DNA from: Desulfuromonas sp.
GTDB lineage: Bacteria; Desulfobacterota; Desulfuromonadia; Desulfuromonadales; Desulfuromonadaceae
DNA length: 41,799 nt
Reading direction: 5' to 3'
Assembly: GCA_028685815.1 (NCBI GenBank)
Contig: JAQUDG010000008.1
Location: 1 to 41,799, forward strand
The notes beneath the pieces were generated by a model. The model was not told the DNA's origin, did not search any database, and was given only the letters and a program-made list of their open reading frames with translations. The position numbers and the translations under genes are program-made. Of this stretch, positions 9,501 through 16,345 are shown one piece after another (positions within the stretch are counted from its first letter, which is position 1; every line of letters starts with the position of its first letter).

Positions 9501-9705
9501 CCTGTTCGATGGGGGCGGCGATAGTATCTTTGATAACTTGGGCGCTGGCACCGGGGTAGATGGCGCTGATCCTGACCACCGGTGGCGTGATGGATGGATA
9601 TTCTGCGACAGGCAGAGAGGTCAGGGATATTGCGCCAGCCAAGGTGATGACAATGGCGATAACCATTGCAAAGCGTGGGCGGTCAATAAATATCTTAGAA
9701 AACAT
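6556..9705 (-). CDS. RND multidrug efflux pump, HAE1 (AcrB/MexB) family
   Basis: 1049 residues, the normal length for AcrB-type pumps. The inner-membrane proton/drug antiporter has N-terminal FIDRPRFAMVIAIVI as TM1, the paired aspartates of TM4 in GLVVDDAIVVVEN (D409, D410), and the TM10 lysine in GLAAKNAILIVEF, which together form the proton relay. Two large periplasmic loops are present. No frameshift or missing catalytic residue was seen. It starts 3 bp after the adaptor gene, with AAGGAT upstream. The substrates cannot be inferred from sequence. Confidence 0.96.
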   Translation of the reverse strand: MFSKIFIDRPRFAMVIAIVITLAGAISLTSLPVAEYPSITPPVVRISAIYPGASAQVIKDTIAAPIEQEMNGVEDMLYMDSSSTNNGTYSLEITFDVDSDPDIDQVNVQNRLQLAESQLPPEVVNQGISVRRRSSDMLGVISFYSPGKTHDRLFLSNYISRTIKDTLQRIDGVSDVFVFGEFVYSMRIWMDPDKLSALGMSTDEVISAIRQQNIQATLGSVGTAPSVAGQQMQYTLNAKGRLDSVEEFQDIIIRTNDRGGLVQLKDVADIELGSKSYSTGGNLDNREAISMALYRSSSANAVATMERVGEVLKAQEKNMPNDVAYVIPYDTTNYVKEAIKEISFTLGLTFLLVVLVIFVFLQNIRATLVPAAAIPVSIIGTFAALLILGFNINTITLFALILAIGLVVDDAIVVVENVYRIMEEEDLEPKEATIKAMSQVTGPIIATTLVLLAIFVPIAFMPGITGLLYKQFGVTLCISVLISSLCALTLSPAMCSVILKKTKPRKRGPLAWFNKFMNFSRNTYVGIVGWLIRKTAVGVVLFLLMSAGAWILSGQIPTSFLPQEDKGAFLIDVQLPEGATLERLSEVNAEATTRILQIDGIERVIAIDGFSLLSGNAENVGFIIADLTPWDERTSPDLSIDSLVQKVTQELNGISTASIRAFIPPPIQGLGVTGGFDFRLQALEDQSPSELAAVGLGLVMAANQHPALSMVYTTYSAATPQLWLDLERIRMQELGVSAGNLFATLNQHLGSQYVNDFNLYGRTYQVKVRAKENFRKNPDDIRDLYVTSNSGKEIPVENLLNISTILGARVINRYNQFTSLTINGQAAPGHSSGQAMEIMEELAAEHLPPGYSFEWSTMSLQEQKASGTVGYLFALALIFAYLFLVAQYESWNLPLTIVLSVTIAALGALVGLWITGIPMSIYAQIGMVLLVGLAAKNAILIVEFSRDRKVEGAETREAAIDGARVRFRAVLMTAFTFILGVAPLVWAIGAGAASRRHIGIVVFSGMIAASTIALLIIPVLFYLFQSLRDKSMAWKQRRRERLDNEELTD

Positions 9706-9708
9706 ATG

Positions 9709-10857
9709 TTAGTTATCCTTATCTTCCTTGAGCTGCATATTTACTTCGGCACCAGGAACGACCTTCTGGGTTCCTTCGTAAACAACCAGTTCACCTTCAG
9801 TCAGGCCGGAAATAACAAATAGGTTGCGCCCGCTGGTTTTTCCAGCTTCAATCTTACGTTTCTCAATCTTCGAATTGTTATCTACCACCAGCACGTAGGC
9901 CCCCTCTCTGTCACGTTGCATCGCAGCCTGCGGAATGGAAATTTGCATCGAAGGGGCGGCAGGGGTGAGGGAAACATTAACGTACGCACCAGGAAGCAGA
10001 TGTCCCTGTGGGTTGGTAAAGATCGACCAGATAGCGATGGTGCCAGTGCTTGAATCCATTTTGTTATCGATAAATTCTACCCGACCGGTCTGAGGATATT
10101 CTTTCCCATCTGTAGTGCTGACTCGGATCTTGAGGCTTGGGTTGGCCGCGGGTTTAGCTGCATCGGTCGCGGCTTTGCGGATGGTCTCCGTCTGTCGTTC
10201 GTTGACGGAAAACAGCACCCGGATGGGATCGACGCTTACAACCTCAGCCATGGAACCCGACGTTGAGGAGATCAGATCGCCCTTTTTATAAAAACTTTTG
10301 CCAATGCGGCCATCCAGCGGCGCTTTAATGGTGGTATAGCCGAGATCTATCTCGGATAGTTGTAGATTAGCCTGTGATTCGAGCAGACGGGCCTGGGCTA
10401 GGTCGTAGGCTGCTTTGGCATCATCCATATCGGTTTGAGGGACGCTCCCGGCTCCGGCAGAGCGTAGGCGATTTAGTTTGGTCTGAGCCTTGAATAGATC
10501 GGCTTCAGCCTGAGCCACCCTAGCTCGGGCAGCGGCCACCCTGGCTTGGTAGGGAGCTTGCTCGATGACATACAGGGTTTGTCCTTTTTTGACCACGGAA
10601 CCCTCGGCAAAATTCACCTGCTCCAAATAGCCTGCCACTCTGGCTTTTAAGTCTATCGACTCCAGTGCCTCAACGTGGCCGATGTATTTTTTCGGGAGAT
10701 TGGCATCCTGCAGGGTTGCGGTTGCAACCCCTACTACTGGTCTTGGCCCCTGACCTTGCTGGGGTGCAGCGGCTGCAACCAGTGGAAGGAAAGCGAGGGT
10801 GGTGCAGAAAACTAAGAATGTAGATAGTGTTCTGGGTATTTTGGTTATGGCTCTCAT
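9709..10857 (-). CDS. RND efflux periplasmic adaptor (AcrA/MexA family)
   Basis: 382 residues. A Sec signal peptide ends about AAAA/PQQ without a lipobox cysteine, so the mature protein is probably soluble or held by the pump rather than lipidated. The lipoyl halves (ARVAGYLEQVNFAEGSVVKKGQTLYVIE and IKAPLDGRIGKS) flank an alpha-hairpin (about 95-165). Beta-barrel and membrane-proximal domains follow. It bridges the inner-membrane pump and outer-membrane duct. A strong site (AGGAGG) precedes the ATG. It is co-directional with tetR 137 bp upstream and the pump 3 bp downstream. Confidence 0.94.
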   Translation of the reverse strand: MRAITKIPRTLSTFLVFCTTLAFLPLVAAAAPQQGQGPRPVVGVATATLQDANLPKKYIGHVEALESIDLKARVAGYLEQVNFAEGSVVKKGQTLYVIEQAPYQARVAAARARVAQAEADLFKAQTKLNRLRSAGAGSVPQTDMDDAKAAYDLAQARLLESQANLQLSEIDLGYTTIKAPLDGRIGKSFYKKGDLISSTSGSMAEVVSVDPIRVLFSVNERQTETIRKAATDAAKPAANPSLKIRVSTTDGKEYPQTGRVEFIDNKMDSSTGTIAIWSIFTNPQGHLLPGAYVNVSLTPAAPSMQISIPQAAMQRDREGAYVLVVDNNSKIEKRKIEAGKTSGRNLFVISGLTEGELVVYEGTQKVVPGAEVNMQLKEDKDN

Positions 10858-10994
10858 TGTTGCGGTTCCTCCTTCTGCGCCTGAATGTGACAGGGCAGGT
10901 GTGGTATTGACGTAAAAAAGAAAAAAACGATAATGGATTCAAATTAAGCAGACAGGCGCTCACCGCATACGCTTTGTGCGCGCAACTGTTCGCG
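10858..10994. other. tetR to adaptor gap
   Basis: 137 bp. No clear terminator or second TetR-like palindrome was found, so read-through from tetR into the efflux genes is possible. A promoter of its own cannot be excluded. Confidence 0.35.
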
Positions 10995-11570
10995 TTAGCG
11001 CTTCAGCGCGTCCCAACATGCTTCTATAGTACTTTCAAAGGTTCGTTCATCGATCAGCGTTCCCCGATTGGCATGTTCCTTGGCCAACGCTACGATAGGG
11101 CCGAAAGCCGTAGCTTCCAAGCTCAGACAGGGGGCATCCTTGATTATGTGTTGCTCACGCGCGCGTAACATCAATGCACGCAGATAGCCTTTTTCGGTAT
11201 GTAGTTCCCGATTTAGGGTGTTGAACGAGGAAAAATGGAATTGTTCCATAAAGCGAAACTGGTCTGGATGCTTGAGAAAATAGCGCAGCAGATTGCGCAG
11301 CAGGCGGGTCATCTGCTCCTGAATCGTCATGCTGGGCTCCACCTCATGCAGCATCGCGATATCTATTTCCAGATAAACTTGATCAAAGAGGGCGTGGATC
11401 AATTCTTCCTTGCTATTAAAATGAAAAAACAACGTGCCGCTGGCCACTCCCGCACGCTTGGCAATTTGGGCGGTCGAAGCTCTGGTTAAACCATGTTCGG
11501 CAAATAGCTCCAGGGCAGCTTCCAACAGTGCTTGGCGTTTAGATTGTTTTTTGGTGCTGGGTAGAGCCAT
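10995..11570 (-). CDS. TetR/AcrR-family repressor of the efflux operon
   Basis: 191 residues. The N-terminal helix-turn-helix (about 10-55) reads LLEAALELFAEHGLTRASTAQIAKRAGVASGTLFFHF, the canonical TetR DNA-binding domain. The C-terminal ligand domain is variable, so the inducer is unknown. The start has GGAGAGAAC before the ATG. A perfect 7-4-7 inverted repeat of the kind bound by this family lies 70 bp upstream across its own promoter, implying autoregulation and, if read-through occurs, control of the whole efflux run. Confidence 0.93.
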   Translation of the reverse strand: MALPSTKKQSKRQALLEAALELFAEHGLTRASTAQIAKRAGVASGTLFFHFNSKEELIHALFDQVYLEIDIAMLHEVEPSMTIQEQMTRLLRNLLRYFLKHPDQFRFMEQFHFSSFNTLNRELHTEKGYLRALMLRAREQHIIKDAPCLSLEATAFGPIVALAKEHANRGTLIDERTFESTIEACWDALKR

Positions 11571-12027
11571 GTTCTCTCCAGTTTTGTTCTGTTTTAAGCA
11601 TAGGTGTTTCTCCGTGTTGTTTACGCATTATAACCTTGCTTGACTGAGTGGTCAGTCAGCGGTCAGCAATTTTAGTTGAGAGGGTAGTCCACGTCAAGGG
11701 AAAATCAGAGATAGCGCGCGGTTTTAGGTGGTGTTGAGGCTAGCTGAATAGGTTGTTGGGGGTAGTGTAACGCAGAGATGACCACTGACAGCGGCAGTGA
11801 ATGCGCTGTACAGGGTAGATGCAGCACGGAGGTGGCGTTTGCATGATAACACCTGTATTATGCGAGGGTTATTATTACGCTGTACGGATGGTAGAAGTTG
11901 GTGCGTCAGGGCTAGGGCGGGGGCACCAGAGCAGAAATTGTCTAGTAAGTGACCATGTTTAGATAAGCTTATCGCAAGAATAATTCAGGGGATGTTTTAT
12001 CGTCATTCACCTGTTGATGGAGCTACT
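11571..12027. other. Divergent intergenic region, tetR / K+ channel
   Basis: About 457 bp. It holds the tetR promoter and operator at 11627-11664 and a 12-bp perfect palindrome at 11962-11973. The stretch 11670-11955 has no recognisable gene, RNA or repeat. Confidence 0.5.
11627..11664 (-). promoter_or_regulatory. tetR promoter overlapping TetR-type operator
   Basis: On the minus strand a perfect TATAAT (11632-11627) lies 17 bp downstream of a CTGACC -35-like hexamer. The perfect inverted repeat TGACTGA-GTGG-TCAGTCA (11641-11658) fills the spacer and -35 region, so a bound TetR dimer would block RNA polymerase. The operator form is typical of AcrR/TetR regulators beside RND pumps. Confidence 0.78.
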
Positions 12028-13740
12028 ATGAAGGGTATTGCAAGTCAGCTTGCCTTTTTTGTGCGCGGACGCGCGCGCCAAAACCTAAAGGTGCTGTTGA
12101 TATATTTTGCGTTTCTGCTGGTCATGATGCTGACCTACGCCACTGTTTTTCGCTATCTCATGTGGCATACCGAAGGGCGTGAATTCTCTTTTATAGCCGG
12201 AATCTACTGGACCATAACGGTGATGAGTACCCTTGGCTTTGGTGATGTCACCTTTCACAACGATATAGGCTATGCTTTTTCTGGGATTGTCACGATCTCC
12301 GGAGTGGTCTTTCTGTTGATTATCCTCCCCTTCAGCGTGGTTACCCTGTTTCTGGCACCATGGATTGAGCAACGGTTGCGCTACACTCCCACCTTAGAGT
12401 TACCCGCGAATACGCATGGGCACATTGTGGTGTTCGGTCTTGACTCCATTACCCGCTTGTTCGTACGTAAACTGCAAGGCCGAAACATGAACTTTGTAAT
12501 AGTTACGCAAGATTATGACAGGGCTCTGAAGCTGGAAGAGCAGGAAGGGCTTAAGGTGGTCTATGGCTCGCCTACAGATGCAGGGGTGATGCGGCACCTA
12601 CGGGTGGAATCAGCTCAGTATGTGGTGGCAAATCTGTCCGACCCAGAAAATGCCAACATCTGCCTTACGCTGCGTTCCCTCTGTGATACACCGGTGGTGG
12701 CGTTGGTGGGCGATCCAGAGCATCAAGTTCTGTTGCAGCAGGCCGGTGCTAATCATGTGATTGCCATGCCGCATATTTTGGGGCGGTTTCTGGCCACGCG
12801 CGCGACTACCAAGGGGGCCATGGCTCATGTGCTAGATACCTTCGGAGCGTTGCAGATAGCTGAAATACCGGTAAATGGCACTCCTTTTGCCGGTATGACC
12901 TTGGCGCAATCGCAAATTCGACAGAAGACGGGACTGTCTGTGATTGGTCTGTGGAAGCGTGGCCAACTGACTATCCCCACGCGCGACACAATTCTGGATG
13001 ATGAGAGCCTGGCGCTGCTGACCGGAAGCAGTGATCAACTCAAGAGCCTGGAAAAGCTGATCGGAGACCCTGACGAGGATGATTTGATCTTTATCTTGGG
13101 GCACGGGCATATAGGCTGCGCCGCTGCAAGATTTCTGGAGCGCAAGCCGGTACCTTTTGTCCTCATTGATCGAAGTGAAAACAGCGTCTGCACCAGACAT
13201 CAGCCGATACTTGGCGACGCTACATCCCGTCAGATTCTCATGGATGCGGGCATCGAGCGCGCAACTGGGGTGATTGTGACCACCAATGATGATAGCACCA
13301 ACGTGTTCCTCACTTTGGCCAGTCGGCATATGCACCCCGATATCCGCATTGTGGCGCGCGCCAACTCAGATGAAAACGTGGATCAGCTCTACGCTGCCGG
13401 AGCCGATTTTGTGGTGGCCAACGCCTCCGTGGGGACCAGCATTTTAATGAATCTCATCGATCGTAAGGCTTCGGTATTTCTAAGCGAGGGGATGAATGTA
13501 TTCAAGCGCGGAGTTCCAGTTGCTCTGGTGGGCAAGGATATTGTCAGCTCGGAGCTACGCGACACCCTTGGGTGCTCCATTGTGGCACTAAAGTATCCCG
13601 ATGGACACATGGATACTTCGCCTGAACCCACCGCGGTGCTGGAGCCAGGCGTAAGTATGTTGCTAATCGGTAGCGCCGAGCAGGAAAAAGCCTTTGACAG
13701 CCGCTATCCACATTCGCCGAAGAAAAAATTTGCGGAGTAG
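12028..13740 (+). CDS. Potassium channel protein with two RCK (TrkA-N/C) modules
   Basis: 570 residues from ATG 12028. Two TM helices (about 20-48 and 85-112) flank a pore helix and filter IYWTITVMSTLGFGDV (TLGFGD in place of TVGYGD). Two cytoplasmic RCK modules follow. The first begins HIVVFGLDSITRLF, where the GxGxxG nucleotide motif is lost. The second begins LIFILGHGHIGCAAARFLE with an intact GxGxxG and LIDRSE as the acidic end of strand 2. The second module is therefore the likelier nucleotide binder. An in-frame ATG at 11992 has AGGGG directly abutting it, while 12028 has GGAG at good spacing. No neighbour indicates a specific role beyond K+ flux. Confidence 0.92.
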   Translation: MKGIASQLAFFVRGRARQNLKVLLIYFAFLLVMMLTYATVFRYLMWHTEGREFSFIAGIYWTITVMSTLGFGDVTFHNDIGYAFSGIVTISGVVFLLIILPFSVVTLFLAPWIEQRLRYTPTLELPANTHGHIVVFGLDSITRLFVRKLQGRNMNFVIVTQDYDRALKLEEQEGLKVVYGSPTDAGVMRHLRVESAQYVVANLSDPENANICLTLRSLCDTPVVALVGDPEHQVLLQQAGANHVIAMPHILGRFLATRATTKGAMAHVLDTFGALQIAEIPVNGTPFAGMTLAQSQIRQKTGLSVIGLWKRGQLTIPTRDTILDDESLALLTGSSDQLKSLEKLIGDPDEDDLIFILGHGHIGCAAARFLERKPVPFVLIDRSENSVCTRHQPILGDATSRQILMDAGIERATGVIVTTNDDSTNVFLTLASRHMHPDIRIVARANSDENVDQLYAAGADFVVANASVGTSILMNLIDRKASVFLSEGMNVFKRGVPVALVGKDIVSSELRDTLGCSIVALKYPDGHMDTSPEPTAVLEPGVSMLLIGSAEQEKAFDSRYPHSPKKKFAE

Positions 13741-13944
13741 GCTTGGGGGGCGGTGAACCATCGCTGTAGCGGTCCGCCAAGGCAACACCCGTGAAATCGG
13801 ATAGCCCAACCACCCCTAGCACCTCCTTTGTAAGGGGGGAATTGTGGCATCCAATTCCTCTTGGTGCCGCAACCTGTAGAGGCCATTCATGGATCGCCTC
13901 TATGGTCGCACCCCCCCCTTACGCCATTGGTGATACAGAAAGTG
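13741..13944. repeat. Intergenic stretch with two palindromic repeat-like elements
   Basis: Two elements are visible. The first is a C-rich/G-rich repeat around 13812-13842 (CACCTCCTTTGTAAGGGGGG), which on the reverse strand translates as PPYKGGARGG, the mark of a widespread intergenic repeat. The second is an inverted repeat at 13877-13902 (TAGAGGC...GCCTCTA enclosing CATTCATGGAT), similar to the 'GGCGATTCATGAATCGCC' palindromes found between bacterial genes. Their presence argues against extending the downstream deacetylase start to 13861. Confidence 0.55.
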
Positions 13945-14817
13945 ATGCAAAGGATGGAGCAAAGTTCGAAGCCAAACTGCAAGCTGATTGTCAACGCCGA
14001 CGATTTCGGCTTTGCTCCCGGACGGGATCGGGGCATTTTGCGCGCGCTCGATACTGGTATCGTTAGCAGTGTTTCGCTGCTAGCCAATGGCAACACCTGT
14101 GCCAATGCCGCAACTGCAGCAAAGATGCGCAGGGTTGGAGTTGGGGTGCATCTGAATCTATCGGAAGGCAAAGCCCTCAGCGGCAAGATCAGCGGTTTGA
14201 CCGATGCACAGGGTAATTTCTACGGCAAACACAGAGCGCGTTCGGTGTTTGCCGATGCCGCTTTTGATCAGGAGGCGGCCCTGCGCGAACTCAAGGCTCA
14301 GGTCGAGACCGTTCTTGGCCATGGGATTGTCCCCGATCATGTGGATTACCATCAGCATATGGGGCTTTTCCCCGCAACGCTGGCGCTGGTGCTGGAGGTG
14401 TGTCGCCAGTTTGGCATCAAGGCGGCGCGGTTGTGCGCACCGACTGAACCATCAGAATATGACCCCGAGGCGATTCTCGGCAAAGAGCTCGGCCTGTACC
14501 GCCGCCTTGCAGCGCAAATGCGCATGACCCTTCAGCAAGCAGGGATTCGGTGCCCTGACGGTATCTGGGGGATGCCCTTGCTCAATCGTCTGCATGAAAA
14601 AAGTCTATGTGTATTGCTGGAGCAGATCCCCCCAGGCCATTGGGAATTGATGGTCCATCCTGGCGATGAAGATCCCGGCCTGCCGTTCTGCACTGCGGAG
14701 CGCAGACGTGAGCAGGAGGCGCTTATTTCAGCTCCGGTGCGTGAGATTATTACCCGCCGGGGCATAACTCTAACCACCTTTGGAGATCTAAGTGCGCATT
14801 CTGATCTGCTCGCCTGA
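13945..14817 (+). CDS. hpnK: ChbG/HpnK (YdjC) family carbohydrate deacetylase
   Basis: About 290 residues. The polysaccharide-deacetylase-like fold is marked by VNADDFGFAPG (metal/catalytic Asp pair), GVHLNLSEGKAL (His-x-Asn) and DHVDYHQHMGLFP (metal-binding histidines), plus HPGDED near the end. HpnK-type members are called hopanoid-biosynthesis-associated; ChbG members deacetylate chitooligosaccharides. The nearest subgroup is HpnK-like from the 'VNADDFG...NGxxCxxAxxAA' pattern, but no squalene-hopene genes are in view, so the substrate is open. Start is uncertain: ATG at 13945 or 13954. The downstream glycosyltransferase overlaps by 26 bp, so the pair probably modify the same glycan or glycolipid. 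Confidence 0.83.
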   Translation: MQRMEQSSKPNCKLIVNADDFGFAPGRDRGILRALDTGIVSSVSLLANGNTCANAATAAKMRRVGVGVHLNLSEGKALSGKISGLTDAQGNFYGKHRARSVFADAAFDQEAALRELKAQVETVLGHGIVPDHVDYHQHMGLFPATLALVLEVCRQFGIKAARLCAPTEPSEYDPEAILGKELGLYRRLAAQMRMTLQQAGIRCPDGIWGMPLLNRLHEKSLCVLLEQIPPGHWELMVHPGDEDPGLPFCTAERRREQEALISAPVREIITRRGITLTTFGDLSAHSDLLA

Positions 14818-15835
14818 ATACAACCCGGCCACCGGCAACTGGATTAGCGCCACGCGCTACCGGCGCGGGTTACAGTCCTGCGGGCATGAAGTATATCTAT
14901 GCCACCTCGATTCAGCCGCGACTTCTCTCGAGCGGATCGCCGCAGAATACAAACCGGACATATTGTTGTTGATACACGCCTTTCGTACCGGACGCCAATG
15001 GCTCAATAGCCCGCTGATGTGTGCCGACGCGACGCGCATCCCGGTAATTGTGCTGCTCAGCGGTACCGATATCAATGAAGGTCTGTACGATCCCATGCAG
15101 GCACCGATAATCGAACGGGTGTTAACCCAGGCCGATGCGCTGCTCATTCAGAACCCTCTCGAAGCAGAATATCTGCGCCAGCACTATCCCCACTGGGCGG
15201 CACATCTGCACGAAATCCCCCCCGGTATCGAGCTGGGGATGGAACCCTATCCGCTGCGCCAGAGACATCCGCTGAATCCAGAGGCGCTGCTGTTTTTATG
15301 CCCCGCAAGTATTCGTCCCGTAAAAGGGGTGCTCGAACTGTTAGAGCTCTTTGATTCCGTAGCCGAAGAGTCGCCTGCGGTGGAGTTGCCTGCGTGGGAA
15401 TTGCTGTTCTGTGGCCCGGAACTTGACGGAAAATACAGCGACAGCTTTCTCGCCGCGATAGACATGCGTGCGTGGGCTCACTATCTGGGGGTGTTGCCAC
15501 CCACTTCCATGGGGGCGGTTCTACAACAGGTCGATGTGGTGGTGAATAACTCCGTATCCGAAGGGATCTCTAATGCTTTAATCGAGGCCGCCGTTATCGG
15601 ATGTCCGATTCTTGCTCACGATATTCCTGGGAACCGACCGGTGGTAGAGCAGGGTCTCAATGGCTTGTTATACCAGGGCAAAGAGACCTTTGTCGCTGCG
15701 GTCAAGCGTTTACTGCTTGAACCAGAGCTGCGCCGTGCGCTGTCACGCCCAAACCCCGTGCGCTACTCCGCCCAACGCGAAGCGCAGGCCCTGCACGAGC
15801 TGTGCTGCAGCCTGAGCCCTGCAGCATGTCATTGA
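14792..15835 (+). CDS. GT4-family glycosyltransferase
   Basis: 347 residues from GTG 14792, supported by GGAG at 14781-14784. GT-B fold: N-terminal LICSPEYNPATGNW and a donor-binding C-terminal domain with PASIRPVKGVLELLELF, LLFCGPELDG, and VVVNNSVSEGISNALIEAAVIGCPILAHDIPGNR. The EGISNALIEA stretch is the E(x)7E region of the GT4 family, retaining nucleotide-sugar transferases. The acceptor is unknown. Overlap with the deacetylase gene implies a shared pathway, with the transferred amino sugar plausibly being deacetylated afterwards. No TM segment is evident, so it is likely cytoplasmic or peripheral. Confidence 0.87.
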   Translation: MRILICSPEYNPATGNWISATRYRRGLQSCGHEVYLCHLDSAATSLERIAAEYKPDILLLIHAFRTGRQWLNSPLMCADATRIPVIVLLSGTDINEGLYDPMQAPIIERVLTQADALLIQNPLEAEYLRQHYPHWAAHLHEIPPGIELGMEPYPLRQRHPLNPEALLFLCPASIRPVKGVLELLELFDSVAEESPAVELPAWELLFCGPELDGKYSDSFLAAIDMRAWAHYLGVLPPTSMGAVLQQVDVVVNNSVSEGISNALIEAAVIGCPILAHDIPGNRPVVEQGLNGLLYQGKETFVAAVKRLLLEPELRRALSRPNPVRYSAQREAQALHELCCSLSPAACH

Positions 15836-16046
15836 AGGGGCGTTTTAACCATCGCGTCCTTGGTTTGTGCCCACAGATCAGCCCATCTTACGCTTAGTCG
15901 CTATAAATGGTACCTGTTAGGCTCAATGCAAAATATGTTTACGCACACGTTGTAAAACAGTAAGTTGTTCAGTGTTGGTCTGGGCATATGGATGTTTAAT
16001 AAACGTGGAAATACACACTAGGAAGATGCAGACGAAGGAGAAGAAC
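15836..16046. other. Leader region of the Tad locus
   Basis: 211 bp between the glycosyltransferase and the pilin gene. It should contain the Tad promoter, but no convincing sigma-70 or sigma-54 consensus was recognised. The pilin ribosome-binding site GAAGGAGAAG is at 16033-16043. Confidence 0.35.
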
Positions 16047-16325
16047 ATGAAATCAGCAAGAGGTTTGAAAAATCAGTCAGGTCAGGGGATGACCGAGTAC
16101 ATTATTATTGTGGCGCTTATTGCTATCGCCGCAATAGCCGTGTTTACCTATTTTGGCTCGACTGTGCAGGAGCAGACTGCCGCCATGACCAAAGAACTTG
16201 CGGGTGAGTCCGGGGCCGACCAGACCAAAGCTGCTGGTGAGGCTGCACAGAAAGCTGCGGATAATGCCGCCAAGGCTAAAGGTCTTAAAAACTATGTTGG
16301 CGGAGCAGACGCTGCGGGAGAATAG
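16047..16325 (+). CDS. flp: Flp-type pilin (Tad major pilin candidate)
   Basis: 92 residues from ATG 16047, with a strong site AAGGAG. A short basic leader ends in a Tad-type processing site G/QGMTEY (Gly at -1, Glu at +5, Tyr at +6). A hydrophobic helix (IIIVALIAIAAIAVFTYF) follows, as in Flp pilins. The C-terminal tail (about 40 residues) is alanine/lysine rich and likely helical. That makes it longer than the smallest Flp pilins, which end soon after the helix. First gene of the Tad locus. Cleavage needs a prepilin peptidase, which is not in the window. Confidence 0.85.
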   Translation: MKSARGLKNQSGQGMTEYIIIVALIAIAAIAVFTYFGSTVQEQTAAMTKELAGESGADQTKAAGEAAQKAADNAAKAKGLKNYVGGADAAGE

Positions 16326-16345
16326 GCACCAGATAGGTGCACGGC

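Noticed and set aside
13861-13944. Extending the HpnK-like gene to a start at 13861
   Set aside because: The added residues translate an intergenic palindrome and do not match the family N-terminus, which begins just before VNADDFG.
15836-16046. Sigma-54 promoter for the Tad locus
   Set aside because: No GG-N10-GC pair with convincing flanking consensus was found.
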